Shown one piece after another: positions 24,743-33,497 of a stretch of 64,000 nucleotides of DNA (positions are counted from its first letter, which is position 1; each line of letters begins with the position of its first letter). Both the position numbers and the translations under genes were made by a program. The DNA is taken from contig CACUVI010000025.1 of the NCBI GenBank assembly GCA_902725215.1, forward strand, positions 230,326 to 294,325, read 5' to 3'. This stretch comes from Rhodospirillaceae bacterium LM-1 (GTDB lineage Bacteria > Pseudomonadota > Alphaproteobacteria > Rhodospirillales > WMHbin7). The notes beneath the pieces are model-generated. The model saw nothing but the letters and a program-made list of their open reading frames with translations, was not told where the DNA came from and searched no databases.

Positions 24743-26058
24743 TGGCTGGCGATCTCCCGCCCCTTGTCATTCTGGCGGGCGGCAAGGCGTCGCGCCTGAT
24801 GCCGCTGACCAGGGACATTCCCAAATCGCTGCTGCCGGTGGCGGGCGAGCCGTTCCTTGCCCATCAACTGCGATTGATCGCAAGGCAGGGCGTTAAACGC
24901 GTCGTCCTGGCCATCGGCCATCTGGCCGATCAGATCAAGGCGTTCGCCGGTGATGGCGGGTCCTTTGGTCTTGAAATCACCTACAGTCTGGATGGCGCGC
25001 AACCCCTGGGCACCGGGGGAGCGCTGAAGCAGGCGCTGGCCCAGCTTCCGGGCGCTCATGACCTGCTGGTCATGTATGGCGATTCCTATCTGGAAACGCC
25101 GTTTTCCCAAGTGGTTGACGCCTATCGCCGGTCGGGTAAATCGGCCTTGATGACGGTGTGGCAAAACGACAACCGGCTTGGCCTTAGCAATGCCCGCTTC
25201 GAGGCCGGAAGGCTGATCGACTATTCGAAGACCAAGCGTGACCCATTGTTCAAGCACATAGATTGGGGCTTGTCGGTGATCAACAGGCAAGCCCTGGCGG
25301 AGGCGCCGCAAGCCTTCGATCTGGCCGATCTGTTCGGGCTTCTGCTGGACAAGGGCGATCTGGTCGGCTACGAGGTGGATCGCCGCTTTTACGAGATAGG
25401 CTCTTTCGCGGGCCTGGCGGACTTGAACGCGCATCTGAACGAGGGACGGCCCATGAGTGTGAGCGACTACACCAAAGCCTATATTGGCGAAGCGATCCAG
25501 ATTCTGAACATGATCGACGCGAAAGCCATCGACAGCATGGTCGATCACGTGGCCGATATTCGGGCCAATGGCGGGCGCTTGTTCTTTCTGGGCGTTGGCG
25601 GCGGGGCGGGCAATTGCGCGCATGCGGTCAATGATTTTCGCAAGATCGCGGGCGTCGAATCTTATGCGCCCACCGACAATGTCTCGGAACTGACGGCCAG
25701 GATCAATGACGATGGCTGGGACAGCAGCTTTGCCGAATGGCTGAAGGGATCGCGCATCGGCCCCAAGGACGGCGTGTTCGTCTTTTCGGTGGGCGGCGGC
25801 AACGCCGAAAAGGGTGTCAGCATGAATATCGTGCGCGCGCTTGAAACCGCCCGCGCCAACGGCGCCAAGATTCTGGGCGTGATCGGACGCGATGGCGGCT
25901 CGACGGCCAAGATGGCCGATGCTTGCGTGGTCATTCCGGTGGTCAACCCCAACACCATCACGCCGCATACGGAAGCCTTCCAGGGCGTTGTCTGGCACAT
26001 GATCGTCACGCATCCCCGTCTTAAGGACCGCGAGACGAAATGGGAGTCGGTGAAATAA
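24742..26058 (+). CDS. hddC-gmhA: Fusion: sugar-1-phosphate nucleotidyltransferase (HddC-like) plus phosphoheptose isomerase (GmhA/SIS)
   Basis: 438 residues in two domains. Residues about 1-230 are a nucleotidyltransferase: ILAGGKASRLMPLT is the NTP loop and PKSLLPVAG has the catalytic Lys; LVMYGDSYLE supplies a metal Asp. A short linker leads to a SIS domain (about 240-438) with LFFLGVGGGAGNCAH, SVGGGNAEKG and GVIGRDGGSTAKMAD, which matches GmhA-like isomerases acting on sedoheptulose-7-phosphate. The first and last enzymes of the NDP-heptose route are therefore in one chain. The nucleotide (GDP expected for the alpha-anomer route) is inferred from HddA. Start shared with the kinase stop (TAATG) and the same junction downstream. 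GmhA and HddC are usually separate proteins. Confidence 0.83.
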   Translation: MAGDLPPLVILAGGKASRLMPLTRDIPKSLLPVAGEPFLAHQLRLIARQGVKRVVLAIGHLADQIKAFAGDGGSFGLEITYSLDGAQPLGTGGALKQALAQLPGAHDLLVMYGDSYLETPFSQVVDAYRRSGKSALMTVWQNDNRLGLSNARFEAGRLIDYSKTKRDPLFKHIDWGLSVINRQALAEAPQAFDLADLFGLLLDKGDLVGYEVDRRFYEIGSFAGLADLNAHLNEGRPMSVSDYTKAYIGEAIQILNMIDAKAIDSMVDHVADIRANGGRLFFLGVGGGAGNCAHAVNDFRKIAGVESYAPTDNVSELTARINDDGWDSSFAEWLKGSRIGPKDGVFVFSVGGGNAEKGVSMNIVRALETARANGAKILGVIGRDGGSTAKMADACVVIPVVNPNTITPHTEAFQGVVWHMIVTHPRLKDRETKWESVK

Positions 26059-26630
26059 TGAAGCCAAAGGCGGTTTTTCTCGACCGCGACGGCGTCATCA
26101 ATCCCAGTGTCTGGAACGAGGCGACCAAAGCCTTCGAATCTCCTCACAGGGTGGGAGACTTTTGCTTGAATCCGGGCGCGGCTCAGGCGATGCGCGATTT
26201 GCAAAAGGCCGGTTTTGCGCTGATCGTCGTCACGAATCAGCCCAGCTACGCCAAAAGCAAGAAAACGCCGCTGGAAGTCATTACAGCGATCAATGATCGG
26301 CTGGCGGTCGATCTGGCGCAAGAAGGGGTGGTTCTCAAGGCCGTTTTCACCTGCCTGCACCATCCCGAATCGCTGTTGCCCGGCTATGGCGCCTGCGCTT
26401 GCCGCAAACCCAGTCCTTATTTTCTGCTGCAGGCCGAGCGTTGGTTCGGCATCGATCTGTGCGCGTCCTGGATGGTGGGCGACCGGGCGACCGACGTCGC
26501 CTGCGCCCATGCCGCCGGGGTAAAAGCGATTCGGATCTTGGGTCAAGACCAAGCCCGCGCCGATCCCAAGCCCCTGGCCTATGCGCAAGATTTGAGGCAA
26601 GCGGCGACGATTATCCTTCAATCCGCGTAA
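26058..26630 (+). CDS. gmhB: D-glycero-D-manno-heptose 1,7-bisphosphate 7-phosphatase (copy 2)
   Basis: 190 residues, HAD-IIIA phosphatase. FLDRDGVINPS holds the nucleophile pair, VVTNQPSYAK is motif II, and CLHHPESLLPGYGACACRKP is the zinc-loop equivalent. GDRATDVACA ends the active site. The start at 26058 overlaps the fusion gene's TAA. The insert in the zinc loop (ESLLPGYGA) and the SYAKSK loop differ from copy 1 at 10717-11271, so the two are old paralogues, not a recent duplication. It is the last gene of the operon and its 3' end overlaps the convergent rsmB gene by 20 bases. Confidence 0.86.
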   Translation: MKPKAVFLDRDGVINPSVWNEATKAFESPHRVGDFCLNPGAAQAMRDLQKAGFALIVVTNQPSYAKSKKTPLEVITAINDRLAVDLAQEGVVLKAVFTCLHHPESLLPGYGACACRKPSPYFLLQAERWFGIDLCASWMVGDRATDVACAHAAGVKAIRILGQDQARADPKPLAYAQDLRQAATIILQSA

Positions 26631-27891
26631 ATCTGGCGGCGAAAAAGCCGTCCATGCCGCCCTTGTCCGCCCACATGTCGGGGAAGGTGCGCAAATAGCC
26701 CTCGGGCGTGATGGCGCCATTGGGCAGGCCGGGAATCTCATGGGCGGCGATGGGGTCGGGCGCTAGGCTGGGCGGAGCGTTCTGGGCGATGGACTCGCCC
26801 TCCGCCTTGGACAGCGAGCAAACGCAATAGACCAGCTTGCCCCCAGGCTTGAGCATTTTGGCGGCGTTTTCCAGCATCCTGGCTTGATGTTCCCGCATGC
26901 CCGCCACATCCGTTTGGCGTTTCAGATGCAGGGCGTCGGGATGGCGGCGGATGGTGCCGGTGGCGGTGCATGGCGCATCCAGCAAAATGGCGTCCTGAGG
27001 TTGAACGGGCCGCCAACTCGTGGCGTCTGCGGTGATCAGGCGGGCCTGCAAGTGAAGACGGGCCAGATTCTCGCGCAGGCGCGGCATTTTTCCATCGACC
27101 TTCTCGACGGCGGTGACTTCGGCGCCCAGGGCGGCCAACTGGACCGTCTTGCCGCCGGGGGCGGCGCACAGGTCCGCCACTTTCATGCCCTTCACATCCC
27201 CCAGCAGACGCGCGGGTAGGGCGGCGGCGGCATCTTGCACCCACCAAGCGCCTTCCTTGAAACCAGGAAGTTCGGTTACCGAGCCGGGCTTCATCAGGCG
27301 AAGCGACCCGGTGGGCAGGGTCTCGGCGCTCAAGGTCTCGGCCCATTTCGCAGCGTCGGCGATCACGCACAGATCAAGCGGCGCTTCTTGCAGGCTGGCC
27401 TTGGCGATTTGTCCGGCTCGCTCCTCGCCCCAGTCCTGAACCCAGTCCCGCCACAGCCAGTCGGGAATGCAAATTCTATCTAGCTCCAACGCATTCAGCA
27501 TGGCCTTGCCGTCGCGTCCGATGCGGCGCAGCACGGCATTGACCAGCCCCTTGTAGTTGGCGGGCGCCAGATCGACGGCGGTGGCGACGGCGGCATGCGG
27601 AGGAAGTTCCAGGAACAGCAACTGGGCAACGCCCAACCTAAGCGCCATCGTGCCAGGTTCGCCCCGCTCTCCCAGCGGCTTGTCGATGCATTGGCCGATC
27701 AGGTCGTCGATGGCGTTCAGTCGGCGCAGCGTCGTAGCCGCCAAATGGCGGGCAAGTCCGCGGTCGCGCGTCGGCAACAGCTTGAAGGCCGGACTGGCGT
27801 CCAGGGCCGTATCCAGGGGCTTGCGATGTGAAAGAACGGCGCGGATCAGTTCAAGGGCCGCTTGCCGGGAAACCAGTCCTTGCGCGCTCAT
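26611..27891 (-). CDS. rsmB: 16S rRNA (cytosine-967-C5)-methyltransferase RsmB
   Basis: 426 residues. The N-terminal NusB-like RNA-binding domain (about 1-140) includes [10 protein letters not shown] and [19 protein letters not shown]. The methyltransferase domain has CAAPGGKT (SAM motif I), [15 protein letters not shown] with motif IV Cys308, and YCVCSL with the nucleophilic Cys358. It makes m5C967 in 16S rRNA. Its ATG overlaps the stop of htpX (ATGA). This housekeeping pair marks the right border of the glycan island. Confidence 0.93.
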   Translation of the reverse strand: MSAQGLVSRQAALELIRAVLSHRKPLDTALDASPAFKLLPTRDRGLARHLAATTLRRLNAIDDLIGQCIDKPLGERGEPGTMALRLGVAQLLFLELPPHAAVATAVDLAPANYKGLVNAVLRRIGRDGKAMLNALELDRICIPDWLWRDWVQDWGEERAGQIAKASLQEAPLDLCVIADAAKWAETLSAETLPTGSLRLMKPGSVTELPGFKEGAWWVQDAAAALPARLLGDVKGMKVADLCAAPGGKTVQLAALGAEVTAVEKVDGKMPRLRENLARLHLQARLITADATSWRPVQPQDAILLDAPCTATGTIRRHPDALHLKRQTDVAGMREHQARMLENAAKMLKPGGKLVYCVCSLSKAEGESIAQNAPPSLAPDPIAAHEIPGLPNGAITPEGYLRTFPDMWADKGGMDGFFAARFTRIEG

Positions 27892-28787
27892 CCCCAGGGA
27901 CCGCGCGGGCGTTGCGCTGCGGGGGGGCGGGCCTGCGGCTGCATGGCCCGCAAACGGGCGATGCGGTTGTCCATGCTGGGATGGGTGGAGAACAGGTTGT
28001 CCATTCCTTTTCCTGAAAGGGGATTGACGATGAACATGTGGGCCGTGGCGGGATTCGCCTCGGCGTCGCGGTTGGGAATGACATGGGCGGCGGCTTCAAG
28101 CCTGCCCAAGGCCTGGGCAAGCCATAATGGTTGGCCGCAAATGGCGGCTCCCTCGCGGTCGGCCTCGTATTCGCGGGATCTCGAAATGGCCATTTGCACC
28201 AGCATGGCGGCGATGGGGGCCAGGATCGCGGCCAGAATGACGCCCACGCCGCCCAGTGGACTGCCGCCGCTCTCCTCGTTGCTGGAGCGCGATCCGCCGA
28301 AGAAAAAGGCGAAATTGGCCAGCATGCCGACGGCGCCCGCAATGGTGGCGGCGACGGTCATGACCAGCGTGTCGTGGTTCTTGACATGCGCCAACTCATG
28401 GGCCATGACGCCCGCGATTTCCTCGGGGCTTAACAGGTTCAGCAGGCCGGTGGTGGCGGCCACGGCGGCATTTTCCGGATTGCGCCCGGTGGCGAAGGCG
28501 TTGGGTTGCGGATTGTCGATCAGGTAAACCTTGGGCATCGGCAGTTGGGCGTTGCGGGCCAATTGGGCGACGATCTGATACAGTTCCGGCGCGTCGTTGG
28601 GGCCGACTTCCCTGGCCCCATACATCGACAAAACCATGCTGCCCGAATTCCAATAGGCGAACAGGTTGGTGGCCAGGGCCAAGCCCAGGGCCATCAGCAT
28701 GCCCGTCTCGCCGCCGATCAGGAAGCCGACGGTCAGGAACAGGCCGGTCATGCCGGCAAGGAGAAGGGCGGTCTTTGTATATCCCAT
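27888..28787 (-). CDS. htpX: Membrane zinc metalloprotease HtpX (M48)
   Basis: 299 residues. Two N-terminal membrane segments (about 6-24 and 28-46) are followed by the zinc motif HELAH (His130, Glu131, His134), two more hydrophobic segments, and the third-ligand motif [24 protein letters not shown] is the usual C-terminal HtpX sequence. It degrades misfolded inner-membrane proteins. The start at 28787 gives the normal family N terminus; the longer frame upstream is in the divergent intergenic region. It is cotranscribed with rsmB. Confidence 0.93.
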   Translation of the reverse strand: MGYTKTALLLAGMTGLFLTVGFLIGGETGMLMALGLALATNLFAYWNSGSMVLSMYGAREVGPNDAPELYQIVAQLARNAQLPMPKVYLIDNPQPNAFATGRNPENAAVAATTGLLNLLSPEEIAGVMAHELAHVKNHDTLVMTVAATIAGAVGMLANFAFFFGGSRSSNEESGGSPLGGVGVILAAILAPIAAMLVQMAISRSREYEADREGAAICGQPLWLAQALGRLEAAAHVIPNRDAEANPATAHMFIVNPLSGKGMDNLFSTHPSMDNRIARLRAMQPQARPPAAQRPRGPWG

Positions 28788-28956
28788 GCGGTAGTGAATA
28801 GTGAAAGGCGGGTTTTGATTCAAGGGGGAGCTTGTGGGTTGGTGGGATGGCACTGGAGCACGTTGTACTGGCAAGGGGATTTTTCCTGTAAAAGGTTGCA
28901 AAGAGTCCCGACATCGACGACCATGAGGGGGCTAAAAAGGGAAGCGTCCGCAGGTC

Positions 28957-29526
28957 ATGAACTTTTTGACCGTCACCATCATCATTTTCATCGTTGCGCT
29001 GATCGGCGTTTTCGCCGTGGCGTTGATCGTCTATCTGTCGTCGCTGGTCAAAAGCGCCTATCAGATCAAGATCGAAATGCGCAACGACCTGGAAGAAGGC
29101 CTGAAAAGGGCCGACGAGGAGTTGAACAAGCGTTCGCGCTGGATCAAGCGCGAATTGCTAGAAGAAATCGAGCGGATCAAGGGCGGCATGCAGGCCGACA
29201 TCACCAATCGCGGCATCACCATCTTGGAAGAAACGCGCAAGATGGTGGCCGGTTCCGAGGAAGGGTTGCGCCACGATTTGGCCGAGACCAACCGCCTTCT
29301 GGGCGAGGCGCGCGATTTGCTGTATGCGCTTGATCACAAGGTTAAGTCCATGCGCCGCGAGGCTCATGGCGGCGCTGCGTCCGCCGACGCTCAGGCGGCG
29401 AAGGCAGGCGGCGAAGGTGCTGCGCCGTCAACGCCCGCCCTGCCGCCGCCATCGGGGTCGGTCGCCAGTCCGCTCCCGGCCGCCGCTTCTCCCAAGCCCG
29501 TCCAGGCCGCTTCGACATCATCCTAA
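28957..29526 (+). CDS. Single-pass membrane protein with coiled coil and Pro/Ala-rich tail
   Basis: 189 residues; no family recognised. A membrane helix occupies about residues 5-29 (VTIIIFIVALIGVFAVALIVYLSS). A heavily charged region (about 38-130), rich in Glu, Arg and Leu heptads, is predicted to form a coiled coil. The last 50 residues are low-complexity Ala/Pro/Ser. The protein is divergent from htpX and precedes another single-pass protein by 18 bases. The layout suggests a membrane-anchored scaffold. The function is unknown. Confidence 0.7.
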   Translation: MNFLTVTIIIFIVALIGVFAVALIVYLSSLVKSAYQIKIEMRNDLEEGLKRADEELNKRSRWIKRELLEEIERIKGGMQADITNRGITILEETRKMVAGSEEGLRHDLAETNRLLGEARDLLYALDHKVKSMRREAHGGAASADAQAAKAGGEGAAPSTPALPPPSGSVASPLPAAASPKPVQAASTSS

Positions 29527-29544
29527 TCTTAGAGAGGACGGACT

Positions 29545-30207
29545 TTGGACCGCAAGCGCATCCTTTTGATCGGCATCGCCGTCGCCGTCTTGCTGGTGGG
29601 GGCGGTGGTGTTGGTCGGTCTAAGAAAGCCCAGAGGCCCGGATTGCTCGCTGATCGCCAAGGCGCAAACGCAAGCCGGGCGGCCTGTGGTGGCCCTGGCC
29701 CCTTTGCTGGGCGACGATTCGAAAGGCGTGCAGGCCGAAACGGTGGCCAAGAAAATGTCGGAATTGGTCGATGTGGCCCGCGTGCCTTCGCCCCTGCCCG
29801 ATTTTTCGAAGGCATCGGTGCCAGATGCGGTCAAGCAGGCCCAGGAAACGTCGCAAGTCTGGCTTGCTTGCGGCGCGGTGGCTGCGGTCTGGGGCTTGGT
29901 CGAGCATGAAAGCGACAAGGTCATCGAGGAAAAGCGCGGCAAGAAGCCGGTCACTAAACCCGTCTATGTCATCGCCTTGTGGGTGACGACCGGGTCGAAC
30001 TCGACGATCCAAATTCCCCGCACCCGCGATGGCCGCGAGGCGGGCGAGGCCGCTTTCAAGGCATGGAGCGAGAAAGAGCGGAACAACGCCCAAAGCGTAC
30101 AGGAAAAGCCGCCTGAACTAGGTCAGGAAGAAAAGAGCGCGGCGCCAGCCGAGCGGAAACCGGATGAGAAAACTGAAGAAAAGCCTCCGATTCAGGAAAA
30201 GCCCTGA
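29545..30207 (+). CDS. Membrane-anchored hypothetical protein with charged C-terminal tail
   Basis: 220 residues from a TTG start at 29545 with an AGAGAGG ribosome-binding site about 10 bases before it. Residues 5-26 form a membrane anchor (ILLIGIAVAVLLVGAVVLVGL). The central part has two Cys (in GPDCSL and WLACGAV) and a predicted alpha/beta domain ending VIALWVTTGSN. The tail after residue 165 is a low-complexity Lys/Glu/Pro stretch with repeated EKP units. It has no recognised family. It is probably in one operon with the preceding coiled-coil protein. Confidence 0.68.
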   Translation: MDRKRILLIGIAVAVLLVGAVVLVGLRKPRGPDCSLIAKAQTQAGRPVVALAPLLGDDSKGVQAETVAKKMSELVDVARVPSPLPDFSKASVPDAVKQAQETSQVWLACGAVAAVWGLVEHESDKVIEEKRGKKPVTKPVYVIALWVTTGSNSTIQIPRTRDGREAGEAAFKAWSEKERNNAQSVQEKPPELGQEEKSAAPAERKPDEKTEEKPPIQEKP

Positions 30208-30313
30208 TCATTAGCCGATCCGAATAGGGATGTTGCCGGACTGTAACCTGTTTCGGCTTGATTCCCAGGCCCGCCCCGCCCCACACTTGGGGCCATTGAC
30301 AAGCGAGGATCCC

Positions 30314-31111
30314 ATGGCCGGCAAAGTTGGCAGCGAAGGCGTTTACGCAAACGGCGTGGAAGAGATCGTGGCCGAGATGCGCGCCACCTTCCTGGAAGAG
30401 GCCGCCGATCAGTTGCGCTCGTTGGAAATGCTGCTGTCCGAGGTGCGCCAGGGGCGAAAGCAGGTGGACGAGCTGGTGCGCGAAGTCAGGCGAATCGCGA
30501 TCACCTTCAAATCGCAGGGCGGAACTTTGGATGTGAAGGCGGTCATCGCGCTTGCGCACCGCATGGAAGACTATTTCGCAGAAACGAAATACATGCCCCC
30601 GCGCGCGCTCGACGACGTTCAGCGCTTTATCGAAATCGCCCTTGATTTGATGGAAGGCGGAAAGGCCAAGGAAGCCGATCCCGCCTCGCTGGTGCGCAAA
30701 CTGCCCGCCAAGATCGGTTTTGACATCGGCGACATCCAGGTGCGCAATGTCGAGATCATGCTGGTCATGCTGCATGGCACGGCCACCCATTATGTCGAGC
30801 GTGAATTGCAGCAATGCGGCTACCGCACCGTTCTGGCCACCAATACGCTGGAAGCGCTTTCGATGATCTTGCACACCAAGCCGGACATGGTGCTGATCTC
30901 GGCGGTGATGCCGGAATTGTCGGGCATCGATCTGGCCATCGGCCTAGCCAACATGCCCAGCACGCGCAACATTCCGACCGCGCTGATCACCAGCCTGCCG
31001 CCCGAGGACGAGTATCTGAAGCTGGTGCCCAAGAAGGTGCCGGTGATCCGCAAAGGCCCCTCTTTCGGCGACGATCTGGCTCAGGCGCTGGATCAGCTGT
31101 TCCTGATCTAG
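30314..31111 (+). CDS. Degenerate Hpt-like plus receiver-like signalling protein
   Basis: 265 residues. Residues about 10-115 resemble a histidine phosphotransfer bundle (MRATFLEEAADQLRSLEMLL) but the phosphoryl His of the HxxKG motif is absent: the equivalent helix reads ITFKSQGG. Residues about 140-262 resemble a CheY receiver, but the Asp acceptor is a Ser (LISAVMP) and the N-terminal acidic pair is missing (VEIMLVMLHG). Both phospho-sites are therefore lost, so it is likely a phosphorylation-independent scaffold or sensor. The ATG at 30314, after AGCGAGGATCCC, is favoured over an upstream start. It sits just before the adenylating-enzyme gene. Confidence 0.72.
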   Translation: MAGKVGSEGVYANGVEEIVAEMRATFLEEAADQLRSLEMLLSEVRQGRKQVDELVREVRRIAITFKSQGGTLDVKAVIALAHRMEDYFAETKYMPPRALDDVQRFIEIALDLMEGGKAKEADPASLVRKLPAKIGFDIGDIQVRNVEIMLVMLHGTATHYVERELQQCGYRTVLATNTLEALSMILHTKPDMVLISAVMPELSGIDLAIGLANMPSTRNIPTALITSLPPEDEYLKLVPKKVPVIRKGPSFGDDLAQALDQLFLI

Positions 31112-31118
31112 GCTGGCG

Positions 31119-32576
31119 GTGGACATCCCGCCGACCAGTCTTGAAAGTTTGGCTGTCCACGCCGACAGATTCCCCGACCGTCTAGCCGTCGAGATTTTCG
31201 CCAACCGCATCAGTTGGCGTTCATTCCACGCGGATGCCAAGCGCTTTTCCCATGCCCTGAGCGGCATCGGCGTGCAAAAGGGCCAGATCGTGGCCGTCTC
31301 GCATCCCGATCCTTATGTGCATTGGTTGCTGCTGATCGCTTGCGAAACGCTGGGCGCGGTATCGGCCAGCTTCCTGGACAGCGAAGATAATGAGGGCGGG
31401 TCGTTGGCCGATTTGCTGGCGCTGGCGCAGGTCGTTCTCTGCCCCGACAAGCCGAGACTATCGGGAAATTATCGCCACCAACGCCTCGATAGCGATTGGT
31501 TGCGCCAAGTTTTCACCCTGGCCGATCCCTTGGCCCTGGATCACCCGCAAGTTTCGTTCGAAGGTTCCCGCCCTGTCCGCCTCAACCGTTCGTCGGGCAC
31601 GACGGGCAGGCCGAAGCTGATGATGATGACCTGCGACATGCAGGCATTTTGGGTTCGCCATATCCAGGAGTTGGAAGCGATTTCGCCAAACGCCCGTCTT
31701 CTGGTCGCCTATCCCTTTACCGTCAACGCCGCTTACTGTCGGGCCATGGCCTGTCTGCGCCAAGGTGGGCAAACGATTTTCGCCAAAGCCGACGAGGCGT
31801 TGGCCAAGGGCGACATCACGCATTTATGGATTCTTCCGGGGCTATTGGGCGAGACGATGGAACGTCTTCCCGCCGATCTGCGCAAATTGCCGAGCCTGCG
31901 CCTGACCACTTGCGGCAGCGCCTTTTCGAAGACCCTAAGAGAGAAAACGCTCGAGCGGCTTGGCTGCGACGTTTTGTTCGGCTATGGCGCGAATGAAGTC
32001 GGAAGCGCCATTTGTCTGATCGATCCGCAAGGGGTGGGAACGCCCTGTCCGGGTGTCGGGCTGCGGATCGTGGACAAGAAGGGACAAGATGTGCCGGAGG
32101 GCGCCTCCGGCATGATCGAGCTGCAAACGCCGGGTCTGGTCTCGGGTTACCTGAATGACGCGAAGGCGTCGCGGGCGGCCTTCCATGACGGCTGGTTCAA
32201 AAGCGGCGATATCGGTCAGCGCTTGGAAGGCAATCGTTTTCGCATGCAGGGTCGCAGCGACGAGATGATGAACATCGGAGGCGTGAAGATCGCCCCCGAT
32301 CAATTGGAGCAGACTCTTCGCAAGGCGGTTCCGTCTTTGCAAGACATCGTTGCCGTTTCGACGCCCGACGCTGATGGCGTCGAAAGATTATGCTTGGCGG
32401 CCGTTCTGGAACCGGGCGTGAAAATGACGCAGATCGCGCCGCAATTGGCGGCGCATATTCCCAAGGAGGCGGGGCCGGTGACCGCCAAGGCCGTCAAGGA
32501 ACTGCCAAAAACCGCCAATGGCAAATTGCGCCGCGGCGAGGTCAGACAGATGTTTTCGCAACAGGCGAAAGCGTGA
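31119..32576 (+). CDS. ANL-superfamily adenylating enzyme (acyl-CoA synthetase-like)
   Basis: 485 residues from a GTG start 7 bases after the preceding gene. The ATP loop is SSGTTGRPKLMM, the adenine region is FGYGANEVGSA (a variant of the usual YGxTE), SGDIGQ and GRSDEMMNIGG are the hinge motifs, and the catalytic Lys lies in LPKTANGKLRR. The second part of the P-loop has Leu in place of the usual Gly. It activates a carboxylate to an acyl-adenylate and probably then to a CoA or carrier thioester. The substrate is not predictable. A GTGA overlap with an EamA-family transporter is unusual. Confidence 0.8.
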   Translation: MDIPPTSLESLAVHADRFPDRLAVEIFANRISWRSFHADAKRFSHALSGIGVQKGQIVAVSHPDPYVHWLLLIACETLGAVSASFLDSEDNEGGSLADLLALAQVVLCPDKPRLSGNYRHQRLDSDWLRQVFTLADPLALDHPQVSFEGSRPVRLNRSSGTTGRPKLMMMTCDMQAFWVRHIQELEAISPNARLLVAYPFTVNAAYCRAMACLRQGGQTIFAKADEALAKGDITHLWILPGLLGETMERLPADLRKLPSLRLTTCGSAFSKTLREKTLERLGCDVLFGYGANEVGSAICLIDPQGVGTPCPGVGLRIVDKKGQDVPEGASGMIELQTPGLVSGYLNDAKASRAAFHDGWFKSGDIGQRLEGNRFRMQGRSDEMMNIGGVKIAPDQLEQTLRKAVPSLQDIVAVSTPDADGVERLCLAAVLEPGVKMTQIAPQLAAHIPKEAGPVTAKAVKELPKTANGKLRRGEVRQMFSQQAKA

Positions 32577-33466
32577 GCGCAAGCCAGCGCGCGAACCGGA
32601 TCGCGCTGGCCGCCCTGCTGCTGGGCGCGGTGGGAATCGGCTTTGCCCCCATTCTGGTCCGCTTAAGTCCGCTGGGGCCGTCGGCCACCGCCTTTTACCG
32701 TCTGCTTCTGTCCTTGCCCATCTTGGGCCTGTGGCTGGCTTGGGAATGCTACGCCAAAAAGCGTCTGCCCTTCAGGGCTGGCGACATAAAGGGCCTGTCG
32801 GTTGCGGGCCTGTGCTTTGCCGCCGATTTGGCGGTCTGGCATTGGGCGCTTTTGCTGACCAGCGTCGCCAACGCCACCTTGTTTCCCAATTTCGCGCCCA
32901 TCTATGTGACGCTGGCGGGTTGGATTCTGTTCAAGCAAGGCGTGCGTCCCCTGTTCATTCTGGGCATGGGTTTGGCATTGGGCGGGGCCATTTTGCTGAT
33001 GGGCGAGAATCTTCAATTGGGCGGCAGCCATTTGGCGGGCGATCTGCTGGCGCAGCTGACGGCGGTCTTCTATGCCGGCTACATCGTCGCCGTTGGGCGG
33101 CTGCGCTCTCGCCTGTCCACCGCCGCCATCATGACGGTCAGCGGCGCGATCACCACGCCGGTCCTGCTTCTGGTGGCGGTTGCATCGGGAGAAGCCCTGT
33201 GGCCCGAACCCGGCAAGGGTTGGGAGGCGCTGATTGCCCTCGCCCTGGTGTCGCATGTCGGCGGGCAAAGCCTGATCGCCTATGCCCTGGCCCATCTGCC
33301 CGCCCCCTTCGGCTCGGTCGTTCTGCTGCTCCAGCCGCTGGTGGCGGCCCTGCTGGCTTGGGTCCTGCTGGGGGAAAGCCTGACCCTTTTGGCCATGCTG
33401 GGCGGTTTGGTCATTCTGGCAGGTATCCTGCTGGCCAGACTGGGAAGCCCGCCTCGGGGGAGTTGA
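32573..33466 (+). CDS. DMT/EamA-family transporter
   Basis: 297 residues with ten hydrophobic segments arranged as two EamA repeats (about 10-140 and 150-290). FAPILVRLSPLGPSATAFYRLLL is typical of the first repeat and ALLAWVLLGE of the end of the second. Probably a drug/metabolite exporter at the inner membrane. The GTG at 32573 overlaps the stop of the ANL gene, so expression is likely coupled. An upstream start within the ANL gene was rejected. Confidence 0.85.
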   Translation: MSASQRANRIALAALLLGAVGIGFAPILVRLSPLGPSATAFYRLLLSLPILGLWLAWECYAKKRLPFRAGDIKGLSVAGLCFAADLAVWHWALLLTSVANATLFPNFAPIYVTLAGWILFKQGVRPLFILGMGLALGGAILLMGENLQLGGSHLAGDLLAQLTAVFYAGYIVAVGRLRSRLSTAAIMTVSGAITTPVLLLVAVASGEALWPEPGKGWEALIALALVSHVGGQSLIAYALAHLPAPFGSVVLLLQPLVAALLAWVLLGESLTLLAMLGGLVILAGILLARLGSPPRGS

Positions 33467-33497
33467 CGCAAACGTCAATCGTCGCCATAACATTGGT

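Noticed and set aside
24736-26067. 443-codon open frame on the minus strand covering the whole HddC-GmhA fusion gene
   Set aside because: It is a mirror of the GC-rich codon pattern: the plus-strand frame has clear family motifs and overlapping start/stop junctions, whereas the antisense translation is rich in His, Arg and Gln with no motif.
10717-26630. Recent duplication of gmhB
   Set aside because: The two copies differ in loop lengths and in motif context (DRDGTIN vs DRDGVINPS), so they are old paralogues, not a recent tandem copy.
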